Of a stretch of DNA of 64,000 nucleotides, positions 21,857 through 35,038 are shown in pieces. The stretch lies in NCBI GenBank assembly GCA_947034895.1, contig OX344762.1:6019501-6083500 (forward strand), written 5' to 3'. Both the position numbers and the translations under genes were made by a program. The DNA is from Rhytidiadelphus loreus (lineage: Eukaryota; Streptophyta; Bryopsida; Hypnales; Hylocomiaceae). Under the pieces are notes generated by a model, which was given only the letters and a program-made list of their open reading frames with translations, ran no database searches and was not told the DNA's origin. Within the stretch, counting starts at the first letter, position 1; each line of letters opens with the position of its first letter.

Positions 21857-24800
21857 CTTTTTGCCACGTTAGATTGTTGGTTCTGTGACGTTTCCATAGT
21901 AAGAGAACGTCAAAGAACTCATAGTCTCTCAATTGGCCTAAAAAATCATGTAATGAATAATTAAGTTTTAAAAAAAATCCATTGAATAGAACCTTTCAAG
22001 AAGTCTTGCACCCCCACTATGAAGTCTAATAAAAAAAATTGTGCATCAAATTTCTCAAAAATATAATTAGATTTGGTGTATAAATTGAACAATCATGCTC
22101 AAACATATTAAAGTAGTCATAGTACAAAGGTCAATTAGCTAAATATAGTTACAATTTAGATATATCTATTTAATAAAATCTGGGAAGTCAACACCTTGAT
22201 GTTGAATTCTTTGTAGTGTAAAATTTTTTTAGGTAATAAATGTAAATTTTTCCACAAAGTGAAATGAATACATTGATGTTTATCAAATGTTTTCACAATA
22301 AAATTTGAAAAATTCATCACCAATATTTTTCAATCAATTTTTATGTAATACAATGAAAAGCACACAAAATAATTTATCAAAAATGAAAATTTTGTTTTTT
22401 GAAATTGAAATTTGGTGTGTTGATCAAGATTGCATAAAATAATAAATTTAACATGATAGTTTGGATAGAATATTTGTAAAATGATAGCATATTCTTCATG
22501 TCATTAAACAATATTTATAAGGAGTCACAAAAAGCAAATGATAGTAGAAAAAATAAATAACTAAAGGGTGAGATTTGGGCAATCACAATCTTCAAATTTT
22601 AATATTTCTACAAGATTTTTGAAATTACACTAGTAATTGTATCATTTGATGATTGGTCTTATTCCAAGTTCCAAACTGTTCTTCATTAAATCCTTAACCC
22701 CTAAAAATGCCCAAGGCTTTTTTGAGTTTCTTGAAATTTGCTCTATATTGAACAAAAAGCAAACATTTTGATAAGTTTCATCAAAAAAAATTTGAACTGT
22801 AACTAGACAAATTCAAACTAGACACATTAGTGATTACATGGGGGAAAAATCCACAACACTACCACTTATGGATTAAAATATTATTATGTTTGATAGAATA
22901 TTTTTTAAATGAAATTGGATTCCAAAAAGATTCTATATTTCCTAAAATTTTGTAGATTCAATCTTTGCACTATTCAAATCAACAAAAAAGTAAGTGCCAT
23001 TTTGTTGATTTTCACATAAAGTTCGAAAATCAATAAAAATGGTCATTCTAGTGCCCAAAATCAATTGATTTTCTATTGATTTGGTCATGGTTTTCTAGTG
23101 GTGAGGATAGCTTAAACAACATTTGGTGAAGTTGTACTTAAATTTTTCTTAAAGATAGACTTGTTTGATACAATTGCATGAGCTAATTTTGAAGTGGCAT
23201 TACAAAACTTATCAAGCTTAAAGAAGGCTATGGATGAAGTGCTTTTGGAGCCTTCATGTATGCTGCTTGAAACTATATAAAAGTATATTGATATTAGTCC
23301 AAGCATTGCAAAGTCCACTTCATGAGTTGATCTAAAAGAAGCTACAAGAATTTATAGACAATTGATATGAAATGAGTATGAGGAAAAAGAAATTGTTTGG
23401 GAGTTTTATATTATAGAAGATTTTTTCCTCAATTTCTTTGAAAAATAAATAAATAAATGACAATACACTATCACCTTCAGATCATTAACAATATCTTAAC
23501 TTGAATATGAAGACAATGTGAATCTAATGCCTATTAAATTGTCATTAAAGACCTTATCATTAGTAGGTGTCTTTTGTGAGCATCTCTTCAAGTCCCAAGA
23601 CATCTGCTTTTTACTCTCTTGGGATGGAAGGAGCATGTTAGTTGCTTGGTGTTGGATGAAAGAGACATCTCTTTTGGAAAAACTTTGGAGTTTTGGTTGC
23701 AACTAGATTCAATCTTAGATAATTATGAGGGTATTTAATAATATGAGTGGTAGGATGTACCACTTCAAGATAGAATAAAAGTGTTGTTTAGTGTAAAGTA
23801 TCATATAATTATAAGGATACATGTGTATACAACCCTATATATAACGTCTATATAATTATGCCACATATCAACATTTGTATGATATACACAAATAGAATAT
23901 ATTTGTAGTCATAATGTGATGTATAAATACCATATAAGTACCACATATTAATATTTATATAGTACATATAGGTTAAATATATCCATACTCATATAAATCA
24001 TGTATATATATTGTATGAATCTTTTGCAATATTATATGGGTAGTGTGAAACATTGTAGACCATCATCAAACTCTTGCAAATATAGCTAGATTTCATATGA
24101 GTGCCATAATCACATGAAGACTTCATATCAAGCATGTCTTAGTTTTTTAGAAAGCTAACAAAGTGTAGTACAAACATTTTAAATTTCAAAAGCAAAAAAG
24201 ACATTGTTCATGTTTTATAGCTAATTGCAATTGACACTCCCAATTTTGGTGGCAATTGTATATCACTTCAATTTGGAGAAACCTTTGGTCTTATAAAAAC
24301 TCGAAATGCATCATATTTATTATATCTTTTTAGAAAGCTAATTATATCATTTATATCTTCTTTAAATCTCAACTTCAAAAACAAAAACAAAAATTCTGTA
24401 TGCTTTGTCAAAGTTGAAACATTTTTAAAGTCCCATATTTGGCTTTAGCTTTTCATCCTCTTATTTCTAAACCCATCATTTTCTTGTTTCAACTCCAAAT
24501 TAAGAGTTCTTTAGCTTCATAGAAAGCTAATAATTTTATTCACAATTCACTCAAATATTAAAGCCAAAAACATTATAACCAAAATTTTATAAGCCCTCAA
24601 AACTATTGCTTTCAAATCTAGTTGGTAGCTGACCATTCAAATGTTATTCTATTAAATATGATTTTTGTACCTCAACTTCAAATAAAGTATGTCATACATT
24701 TTTGAAATTTAAATTTTTTTTTAAAAAGTTCACAAATTTTTATTGAAATCTGAAACTTACACAAAATTGCTATCTCTCTCCAAACACATAGTTGTCTCCA

Positions 24801-25860
24801 AAACATATTATGGAGGAAGAAGAAAACCCCAACTCTATATCCTACCTCAAGAAGCCACATCAGCCCAAGCCTATACCACATGAATTCCTTTTTCTAATTC
24901 TCTACCATGTTGTCTACCTCCTTTTATCCTTTCTTAACCCTATCTCATCCCTTATCTTAGCCACAAACCCTTTTAAATCAACAAAAATGCAAGTTATTTC
25001 AATCTTTCTCTCTTTCAACTTTATATACTCAAAATAAAAATAAAAAATACTTCTAAACATGAAAGCAAAGAAATTAAGACGTGACAATTGTCTATTAGAG
25101 GTAAAAAAACAAAGTTTCAAGAAGAACATCACTCCATCTATAAGAAGTTGAGGACTCCCTTGAATCTGACAATGATTGTTAAGTAGTTTGTAGAATCTAC
25201 CTTTAGTTAGTTAAAAGATTGATTGGTCCTTCTAACCAATATTGATGGCCACGACTAAAGGGGCCAACATTGGTAGCCACTTCCTTTAATAGGCCTCACC
25301 ACACAATAATATTGATTGTCGTTTAAATCCTCAAAACACCCTTTGAATGTCACTTTACAGCTATTGGATTTGACACATCCCAACTGCAATAGAATCATCA
25401 AGGTCCAAACATCATTTTAGAAGTTCCCATGCCATCGTTGTTTTACACGAGTTTGCTTTGGCAGTTGGGAAGGTCCAGCTTCTTCTTGTAGATGGTTATA
25501 TGTTAGTGCAAGGTCCAATGACAAAAGAGGTTGATTGAGTAGTTGCGACAAAGAAAATTCAAATTCAAACTCCAATTGAGGCTCTTCATCTTAAGACTCA
25601 AAAAAATCTTGTAGTTTGACATACTAAAATCCAATGTGAAAACATAGAATAGCTACATCAAATTGATGAACCTCTTAGGTGATTCCCTCTTCTTTATAGT
25701 ATGCCCATCATATTAGTGAGAAGGCTTCACCTTGAAGCCACTTTAAATGATGTCATCTTTCTCACTATACTACTATAATCAAAATCCTTCCAAATAATAT
25801 ATAAACATATATTTTTACACAATGCTTGCATTTGCAATGTGACACCGGTGGAAGGACTTG
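21857..25860. other. AT-rich intergenic DNA with decayed repeats
   Basis: No gene is supported. The stretch at about 22260-22450 is similar to one arm of the foldback element at 41321-42156 (ATTCATCACCAAT and AAAATGAAAATTTT text), so it is probably a decayed member. A small frame at 23518-23706 has no recognisable features. Confidence 0.45.
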
Positions 25861-26170
25861 CTTAGAAGTTGTCTAAATGTCATATGTACTTGAAAGTCAC
25901 TCGCTTGCATGCTTCCTTGGAAGTCCGCTAGAGCTTTGAGCTCCTCTAACTTCCAACATGTCCTTCCAATTCAGTTTTTTGATACCCAATCATAAACTCT
26001 CGCATGTCAATCAAGGTCTCGAGATGGAGCCCAAATCCATGCTCTTCATTTTGCTCTTAAGCCATGGCATAAAGATTAGTTCAAGTTTGTGGTGAAATGG
26101 ACACCGAAGGATAGAAATAGGGAGTATGGGGTAATGGGTTGGATGTTAATGGATAGTATAACATCAAGTT
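25861..26170. repeat. Dispersed repeat, CpG-decayed copy
   Basis: This aligns in order with 15300-15880: GCATGCTTCCTTGGAAGTCCG, GAGCTCCTCTAACTTCC, TTGATACCCAAT, TCAAGGTCTCGAGATGG, then TTTTGCTCTTAAGCCATGG and TTCAAGTTTGTGGTG. At nearly every CpG of the first copy this one has TG, CA or TA. Confidence 0.65.
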
Positions 26171-27417
26171 TATATTGAGTTTTGAAGGGATAGTAACTCA
26201 ATGTGTCAAAGCTTTGATTAATAAAATTGAAGACAAGCACCTTAGTCCACATTTTTAATTATTTTTTCAAAATTCAAGATATTGGTATCACCTCAAGTGG
26301 TAACAAACAATTAAGGAATAATCTCCATTTTGGTTTATCAACCACATACATATCCAAATACACAAATACTTGTATATATGTATACATATATATACGCACA
26401 TGTATGCATATAAATATATGTAAATATTTTTCACTTTCATTTTGTCATTTTAAACTTGGCTATATTAAATTGCATTTATTGTTCTAATCGTACAAAAAAT
26501 TCGTCTTATCACCAATAATGGGCGCACTTTTAGCGGCAAGTACATTACTTGACACAATACATCCTTCTAAGCTCTATAGTGTGCTAACAATAGATGAATA
26601 AATAAATAAATAAATAAGCAAATAAATAAATATTTTTAGTGGTGGGTCTATCGTTACATGGTGAATGGACTTGACCATATAAAATTGTACTCATTGTTTG
26701 TATGGGCAAATTTGCTTCATCACCAACAAGGGGGGCACTTGACATAGTGCACCCCCACATAGCTCCACGAGGTGGTAACGATGGACCAAATATATATATT
26801 GAATCCATTGCTACCTATAAGATAAGTGTCTTTGTCTATGTGCAAAAATGACAAATTGTGTAAAGTAGTTGCTAAGTTTTCTTCCTGGACTTTACCATAT
26901 TGTTGAATTTTAGAATTTTAGTATCTATGACCTATTTTCTAAAACAATCTAGTTGGTGTTTTTGAAGGGACAATCAATGCACACCAAGGGATAGGGAATG
27001 AATGCCATAATTTGGGTGTAAGGTAGCAACACCTATAAGCGTCACTATACCTATAACCACTAGTTCTAAAATCTTGAAAAATCATGGAAAGTAAATAGAT
27101 GTGATTACAGAGATGTACTAAATCTAAATATCAAATCTATTTTGGTATCAGGTGTATTTGTAGTAGGCTCTTTAAAAATTTACAACTTATACTCATCATG
27201 TCCAAAAATTCCATTTCAAAGTGCATTGGAATTCTTTTTCTTTTGTTAGTAGGATCTAATAATTTGTTGGATGTCTATTAATAGACATCATGTTCCAAAC
27301 CCTTAATTGATAGTTATGGATGCTGACACCTTAGAAGGGTACTCTTTGAGACAAAATTTGAGATAGTCACCTCTATCTATCCTATCTATATTGCCTCTTG
27401 GAAGTAAAAAGCCATGC
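26171..27417. other. Intergenic DNA with simple repeats and one MITE terminus
   Basis: An AAAT/AAATA microsatellite lies at 26599-26635. At 27019 the text TAAGGTAGCAACACCTATAA matches the terminus of the 55292-55649 element, but no partner end was found. No gene is supported. Confidence 0.5.
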
Positions 27418-27530
27418 CATTAGGGGAAATTCAGCTGGTGTAGATGGCTGCGAATTCCCTAAGTTCCCTAACTCTGTGAACTCAGCCACATGCACACTCT
27501 GATGTGACTGAAATTTAGCCACATCAGATG

Positions 27531-27571
<41 letters not shown>

Positions 27572-27717
27572 AATTAAAATTAATTAATTATTTTAATATT
27601 TTATTATTATTATTTTAATTTTTTAAATTATTTTTTATTTTGACTGCGTATGTCTGATTCAGAGCTAGGGGAACATGCTTGAAATGGCCTTCCCCTAGCC
27701 CGAAATCTCTTCTAATG
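27418..27717. mobile_element. Second copy of the CATTAG-ended inverted-repeat element
   Basis: It starts CATTAGGGGAAATTC and ends CTAATG. The reverse complement of its right end (CATTAGAAGAGATTTCGGG, then AGGGGAAGGCCATTTCA) parallels the left end of 17973-18242. An AT dinucleotide array (27533-27563) and A/T-rich sequence fill the middle. Confidence 0.5.
27533..27563. repeat. AT dinucleotide microsatellite
   Basis: An uninterrupted (AT)n tract of about 30 bp, followed by TTA/ATT low-complexity sequence. Confidence 0.95.
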
Positions 27718-28179
27718 TTATAGTTTTAGAATGAAATAATACAAGAGCCCTTTGGGTTCACAATTGGAAGCTACATGTTTTTTTCTCAGTACCTACAATA
27801 TTTTTCGTATTTTCTTCTTAAATGAATTTGCTAAAATACTCAGAAACTATTATTTAGTTCCCTATTAGTTTTTCGGAAGTTGGAAAGTTACCTCCTTTGC
27901 TTTTCATAGGCCTCTCCGTAAAATTTTGTTGTTTGATAATTTCAACTCTATTCTTGCAAATATTGCACACATCTTTTTGCAAAATTAGACTAATTTTTGT
28001 AAATGAAAGTCAATCTTCAAAATAATTTGCCAAAGCTTCTATAATTTTTTATTTATTGTGCTTTAGAAGTAATTTATTTTTATTGTAGAATGAAATTCAA
28101 GTTTTCTTGTGTTTTTATTCAAAGTACATTTGGATCAACGGTAGTAATTTCATGTTCTAAGGAGAAAATTTAGAGATTT

Positions 28180-29480
28180 ATTTGGAGGGCCCGGATGGCG
28201 GTTCCATTGAGAACATCGCTCCCGGCGCACAGTTCCCAATGAGATCCACGATGCTACTCCGTTGCGGAAGATCTAACGGTAGAGGACTCGCGAGGACTAC
28301 TTCAGCTTTCTCTCCCTTTCTTCCGATGACTTCTTCAGCTTTCTCTCACTTTCAACTTTTTTCTACTCAACTTTTTGACTGCATTAGGTTGTCGACTGAA
28401 TTGCTCGCAATTTTAACTCAAGTCTTAGTCGCCATCTCTTAGAGGAGGAGGAGGAAGAAGAAGAAATAAGAAGAGGCGCGCCCGTTTTTCGTTTCTTACG
28501 CAGCAGCAACAACTGTGTAAGACCACGAGTGTGTCTAGTTAGGGTTTCCGGTGTTCATTGCAATTCGGCTCTGAATCTTGCAGTGTTCGGGTTGTGTGGT
28601 GTTCTGCTTTGTGGTTTGGTGTGATGGTAGCTGGTAGTGCCATGAGTGTGCAATGTGGTAAGGTAGCTTTGCTGCTGGACATTCTTTCTGTTTTCGGACT
28701 GGCCAAATTTTTATTGATGGACTTTTGGGCGAATGATAGAGGATTCCATCGCACCGAATTTTGTGTGATTTGGATTCCGTATGCTAAAGTTATGAAGTGA
28801 CAGAGCTTTGGTTTTCGATGGGCGCTTTATGGACCTTTTGTGCCGCATTTTGTAATTATGTATCCCCGTTTGAGATCTGCTTGTTGGTTCTCGGAAAGAC
28901 AACTCTGCTCTGTAACTAAGCCTGCATTGTTGGAGTACTGTATGCAAATGTTTTAAGTTCTCAAAGTTCTTGTTGATAGATGACCTGAATTGACACAAGT
29001 TCTTATGTTAAGGTAGTGCACGTTTCCAAAAAGTTTGTACTCATCGTGCAAGGTTTTAGGGTGTGAAATTTTGGTACGTGTCCCTAGGCATCTGTACCTT
29101 ATTCGCAAAACGGTAATAACGTTTTGAGTTGTAGAGGTTGGCGTCTGGAACTCAACTTGAATGCCGTATTATGAATTAGGATAACCTAATTCTTGAAATA
29201 TAGTCGTTGTCAATTTAGGTTACTAGTGTTCCACAATTCTAGCCGATATTGAGAAGCATTATGTTCGACGCTTCATTTTCATAGTGCCGTGCTGTGCTTT
29301 TTTGGTGGTCCTTCACGAATTTGAAATAATTTTGAATTGAAGGATAAACCTTGATTTTCTCAAATTTTCTTCATATGTTCTCCAGGAAGGCAGTGAAAGA
29401 ATGAAGGGAGTTGGAGAATGATTTGAAGCTTTCGAGTGGCTAGTGCTACGCACGCTCCTCTGCAACTAGGATTCCGCGCA
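28180..29480 (+). promoter_or_regulatory. Probable promoter and 5' UTR region of the NOL9 gene
   Basis: Composition rises in GC from about 28190, with a purine-rich GGAGGAGGAGGAAGAAGAAG tract at 28443-28475 typical of plant 5' leaders. The frames here start with non-ATG codons and show no domain. The region probably contains the transcription start and perhaps a 5' UTR intron; no TATA box was found. Confidence 0.4.
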
Positions 29481-32400
29481 ATGAGAGGAATCCTATTAAA
29501 GAGCTTTTTTAGATGCAGAGCTTTGAGCTCTGCTCCGAATGGATGGCCTCGGAAACGCAGGAAATCTTTTCCTATGCCTCAGCTTAAGCGTCGAAAATTG
29601 ACTGCGCCCATGTTCTCACAACGAGCAATTGATGAAAATGATGATGCTAGTGAAGAAGATACTCTCGATGAGGATGTGCTTAGTGAGGAGAGTTTTGGTG
29701 TCAGCGAAGGTGTACCAGAGGAGCTCTCGGAATTTCTGGTTAAACCTATTAATGTTTTAGATTTTCCACGTACAGAAAAAGGAATAGAGAAATCTAGCTT
29801 ACTTCCGTAAGTATTCATTTCACTCCAATGTATAGTATACATCCTTAGCCACATGGTATACTATGCATCCTTAGTTGTTTCTTTCCTAGTTGCATTGTAT
29901 TGCTATTAAAATCTTGTATACCAGAAGCCCTTGAATAATTTCATAGCTAATGCTGAATTTGGATGTTGCAGATCTGTAGTTTACGAAGGGAATGTAGCCA
30001 CAGTCAAGCTTGGCGTTGGCCAGGTTTATACCTCACTTGAAACCTAACTCTCTGGTTTAAAATTTTCCTAGTGTCAGACAAATATGAGGAGTGCATTTTG
30101 CACGTATGTGAGGTTGGAGGCATGCTGTATTTTATAAACGATGGTAAAAATTTAGCTGCTGAATTTGTTGATCATTTCGGCTTGACAGATGGTTATATTA
30201 GACGGATGTGCAATGGTCCAAGTTGTGGAAGGGCAGGCGTCCATGCTTGGCTACTCTTTCCCTCGTGGAACAGATGTCCTTGTTTGCTCAAGCTCTAAGC
30301 TTGCTGAAGTTATCACCATTGAATCGCGGTATGTATCCAGAGATGAAAGATCAGGAGGGGCAGAATTGATGGATGTAAATATGGTAGAAGAAAGAGAAGA
30401 AACCCAAAGCTCGGATGATGTGTTGGGTTGCAAATTGAAATTTTCCTCCCACACTCTTGGCCTGAACATATTGACCAGTAGTGTGCTTCCTGGAAGAAGT
30501 TTATCGTTCAAACTGGTAAATGACTCTCGATGTTGGTTTTATTTGATTTATGTCAATGGTTAGATGTCTGAGCAGTACAGATTCAACAATCCCTTGTTTA
30601 TGTGTAGCTGATATGTTTTAAAGCTCAGGCTGCGTGTACTTTGTCGATTTGTTTGACATGGACGTTGTGTTTTGTGTCGATTTAGGAATTTGTTGGATCA
30701 CACGGCTCTTCTATTGGAAAGAAAAGGGGAAGAGCAGTCCTAGATGGAGAAAATGAAGATCGGGATTTTCGTGATATTAATGAATTGGACAGCGAGGATG
30801 ATGAGCTTGATTTAGATTCAGAAGCTAGTTACTCAGATAGCGAAGATAGAGATGAGAGAACTGATCAGATTGAAATACCTGTGGAAGATGTTGAACTTGC
30901 TGCCACTCCAGAAATTGCTAAAAACCGTGAAGGCCGTGGACTGAACACATCTTTTGCGAAGAAACAAAGAGTAGTTGAAACTTTGGACGACTGGTCTTCA
31001 CCAACAACTTTGCCATCCGATTGGAAGGAAGCGGTTGAAACTATCACATTTGGTTCCAGTGTGCCTGTAATTGCCATCTGTGGTGCAAAGAATGTCGGAA
31101 AGTCTACATTTGCTCGGTTCCTAGTGAACTCACTTCTCAACAGGTCTCAGACTTTACCGTCATTATAAAAAAATCTAGTTATTACTTTTTGAACTTGTTT
31201 TAATAACATGTGAATTCCAGAAATTGGGTACATCTTTAGTGACTTGAGTCATTTTGTTGCTATTTTTTACTCGTCCAGGTATAAGGAAGTTGCATACCTG
31301 GATACAGACGTTGGACAACCAGAATTCACGGCTCCTGGGTGTCTCTCACTACACGTTCTTGACAACCCAGTTGTTGGTAAGATCGGATTGCCCTTACTAG
31401 GGTTTTTTGCGATATTTTTTCTTTTATGTGTTCATGTTTTGTGCGTGCGAGCATGTAATGATTTGTTTCATTTTAGTTTTTTTCTGTTTTTCTCATATTT
31501 TAGCGTGTAGTAGTTTGTGTAGTAGTAGTAAATGACTGAGTGCCAAAGGACGTTTTTGTAAATCATATCGAGTGCTAACTCTGCCCCTGCCTATTGTTTA
31601 CCAGGCCCGCCAGCAATGCATCTTCGGTCACCGGAGAGGTAAAAGAATTCTCTTTAATTTGTTATGTCTACTTCTAAGTTTTATTTTGTCCATGAATTTG
31701 CAACGTTGTTATATTGTGGCTCTTAAATCCTCGACTTGTCCCTATCAAACCGATGTCCGCCGGCTTGTAATCCTGAAATGCATCATCGATTTTCCCTGTT
31801 CACTTCACCTTGAATTTAGGCACGGAATTGTTTATTCGATCATTACTTTGCAAAAGTACAACTGGTCTGATGTGCCCAAACTGTATTTAGCATTGTGTTA
31901 TGGTCGCTTTTTCAGGTGCTTCTTTTATGGAGATGTTACTCCTAAAAGTAACCCGTTGATGTATGGTGAACATGTAGCTGGCCTTGTCAACTATTTTCGT
32001 GAAAAGTATTCTGTCAATTCCATGTCGACTATCCCACTAGTCATTAATACGCATGGATGGGTGAAAGGTAACAGCAACTCTAACTCAAGCTCTTTACACC
32101 TAATTCTGGTCAATTATCAGACAAGAGGTAGGCCGAAAAATGCCTTGAGAGTCTCGTTTTTGTAGTGCATGGAAACAGTTGCTTATCAGTCTTTTGTCAT
32201 TTCTCACAGGCATTGGTTATGATGTTGTCGTCGACATCTTGAATTCTACCTCTCCAACACACGTTGTACAAGTTTTGGCCAACTCCGAGAAGAAGAACCT
32301 GCCACGTAACAAGTTCTGGGACGAAATGAGCACTGCCGAAACCATATACGTCGAGAGTGCAGTGGAGAAACTACCCATGTAAGCAACTCCCAGGGACCTG

Positions 32401-33828
32401 CATTTTAGGGATGTTTCACTTGGTGATTATTTTTATCTTTTGTGTACCTTGTGTTCTCTGAGACGTGTTCAAATTATTGAGCAGGCACCATCGAAGTGCA
32501 AGATCAGCGCATCATCTACGGGCAGCCCGATTTCTTGCGTATTTTCAACAGTGTTTTGGAGAGAATTCAGCACCTTTCCCTTACCGGGAAGCCAAGCTCT
32601 TTGCCCAAACTGCGATGTCACTTGTGAGGGACACCCCATATGAAGTCCCATTTACAGCCCTTAAAATCAAGCATCTTCATTCTGAGGTTTGTGCTGAAAA
32701 CTTGATCTTTGTATCCTTCTATGCTGCGTTTATGGTGAGGTGTTCTCCACTTCTTTAACCCTTATCAAAGGATATTGCAAGCCCGAGGAGCATTTTGAAA
32801 GTCAAACCTCAATTTTCACATAGTTCTTGATTTTAAATGCTTTTAATCTTTAGTAAGAAAATATAGCTCCAATAATCTACTTTTTATTCCATTTTAATTT
32901 TTGGATTATGAAAAATTAAAATTAATTCTAGATATGTATAATACTACATGAGAAAAATATCAATATATAGAAAACTAAAGAAGTTTGACCAAGCAAGAAG
33001 TTGATTTGTTCTTTATTGGTTAAGAAAGAATTACAGCCTTAACACTCATATTAAATCAAATAACTGCCCTAAAAAGGAGGATGTATCGTTTCTTAGTTGA
33101 TGTTTTTATATACGATTTCAGGTACCACCATCAGAGAGTCTTCGATGTGTCAATGCAACTATTGTGGGTCTCGGGGTGACCTCTATTGATAAGGACACTC
33201 GAGACAACGATGACATGAGTAGGCCGTCCGTGCCGCTCTGCTTGGGCCTCGGTAAGATCCTTCGATGTGAAACAACAATTCTGTCCAAGAAAATTGTTTG
33301 CATCCGTTTTAGCTTTGTTCGCAGAATGTTTTTGGCAATAACAGTAAAATATGGGAGGTTTTCTGTGAAGCACGTTCCCGTAGTCATTGTGTGGAATATG
33401 TGGGTTTTTTGCAGGAATTGTGAAAGCAGTTGACATGAGAAAAGGTGTGTTCTATATTAGCACTCCTGTGCCTCAAGAACAACTCCAACATGTTGATATC
33501 CTGCTTCAGGGGCGTGTTGAGATTCCAGTTCCACTCTTGATGGTAAGAGACTTTCATGCAGATCAAAGTCCATGCACACTACCATGAGAAGTTTCAAATC
33601 TAGAGCATTTCATGTATTCCAAGACTCGTGTATGAACTTCTTGTCTCGAGTGTACAATCAAACGTATGGATTATATGTGTGTAAAACTTATTGATGATCT
33701 TGGGACTTGAACTGCAGGCCAGAGGTTTCATGTGTCCATATTTGAAGAAAACATCACAAATTGTGGAAGGAGTGGGTGCTGGCGCAATGAAAAGTACTAT
33801 GAAGCCGAGTGCAAAGAAAGTGCAGTAA
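29481..33828 (+). CDS. NOL9: Polynucleotide 5'-hydroxyl-kinase NOL9/GRC3
   Basis: Twelve exons: 29481-29806, 29972-30023, 30189-30515, 30686-31143, 31279-31376, 31605-31638, 31916-32067, 32210-32378, 32485-32686, 33122-33251, 33415-33542, 33718-33828. All are GT-AG and phases close exactly at 729 codons with a TAA stop. The family phosphorylates the 5'-OH of RNA and acts in the nucleolus during ITS2 rRNA processing. A basic N-terminus is followed by acidic linkers, then the P-loop GAKNVGKS (about 368-375), the Walker B-like YLDTDVGQPEF (about 394-404), FFYGDVTPKSNP, and the family signature NTHGWVKG (about 476-483). A C-terminal beta region ends in a basic tail. The first in-frame ATG after an upstream TGA was chosen; a later Met (MPQLKRRK) is an alternative. 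At about 728 residues it fits the family's usual length. Confidence 0.93.
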
Positions 33829-34723
33829 AGCTTGCCTGTAGTCATTTTCTATTTGAAGAAACCAACCACCCGCCATACGCAGTGCTCTGTTTTTGCTAGG
33901 TCACTTTAAGTCTTGAGTTTTGGATTCCATAGTAAATGGAGTTTCATATTTTTGGTTGTTTATATTCAGGTCCTGAATCACTGCTCTATCTACCAGGGCT
34001 TCTTTCTTTTCTGGAGCAAATTTTTATGTCGGGGTGATGATCGATTGTGCACTCTGGTTTTCTTGTGGGTTGCGTCATCTGCTTGGATGCAGATGTTTAC
34101 AAGTGGAGTAGCTGACTACCTCCTGTGCTTCCGAATATTTCCAATTTCTAGGTTTCGATTGTATGCTGGTTTAAGAATTGATGGTGATCTCACCAAGTCC
34201 GAAAGGGGGTTCAAACAAGATGATGGCACTGTAGGTCACGTTGCTCGTTTTGATACTATTTCGTCTACCATGGTCTCAGCTCGTTCGAACCTGCGCCAAA
34301 ACTTCTGTTCATTTCGGTTGTGACCTTGATTCTGGAGATCAGAGTCAAATAGATGTCCTATTTATTTTGAGAGAAGGTACGATAGTGTCCACGAATGTAA
34401 CAATGGTAGAGAGTACGCATAGTCTGATGAGCTTCCCGGAATTTAATTCATAAATACGAGGGTTTTAATTCTGAGAGACAGCTTATAAACGGAGAGGCTT
34501 GTTTGTAATTGCTTGCAGTGGAATGTGTTTATTTCCCAATTTGAAAAATCATAGCTAACCCTGTGAGACTGAGAATTGTCGAAACTAATGCATCCTTCAT
34601 GGTTCCCTTTCGTCTTTTCTAGAAAATTCTCTATTTTTATTTTTTATTTTATTTTATTTTTTGAAATGAGGATTGTATTTGAAGCTCTAATTGTCTTGGG
34701 GCAAGAGAAAATGTCATTTCAAA
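33829..34723. other. 3' flank of the NOL9 gene, no further gene seen
   Basis: Probably 3' UTR followed by intergenic sequence. The open frames at 33913-34323 and 34241-34453 have no recognisable domain and no homology to the preceding gene. Confidence 0.5.
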
Positions 34724-34750
34724 TTAACCCCTAGTGCCCGAGGCACCAAA
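34724..34750. mobile_element. Solitary terminus of the TTAA-bounded family
   Basis: TTAACCCCTAGTGCCCGAGG matches the family tip (TTAACCCC, then TA and a G/C-rich block), but no partner end lies before the next copy at 35039. Confidence 0.4.
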
Positions 34751-35038
34751 TTCTTTTAAGTTCAAATAAAACCTAATGAAGTTGCCATTTCTAGTAGTTT
34801 ATATTTCTGAAAAATTCTTTTCTAAGTCTAATTTTGAAAATGATTGATTATGATTTTTCTATTCAAGATTTTGTGCAAGGGTGTTCATTATAAATCTTGA
34901 TTTTCTGGTGTTGACGGTTCTTGGAAATGAGCGGCTCAAATACTCTAGATCTTGCAGGAAAAATCACATTAGAAATTCAATTAAGAAAATTGAAGAGTAG
35001 ATTTCAAGAAGTCATGAATTGATTGGGGTTATGCCCTT

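Noticed and set aside
18891..23103. CACTAGTAGAAA at 18891 facing TTTTCTAGTG at 23091 as ends of one 4.2-kb CACTA element
   Set aside because: Only about 9 bp match, flanks do not show a 3-bp duplication, and the interiors next to the ends are not inverted.
28182..28800. Open frames upstream of the NOL9 gene
   Set aside because: They begin with TTG rather than ATG and have no family features; 5' leader or promoter sequence fits better.
33913..34453. Two plus-strand frames after the NOL9 stop as a further gene
   Set aside because: No domain, unlikely hydrophobic composition from T-rich DNA, and no splice partners; more likely 3' UTR and flank.
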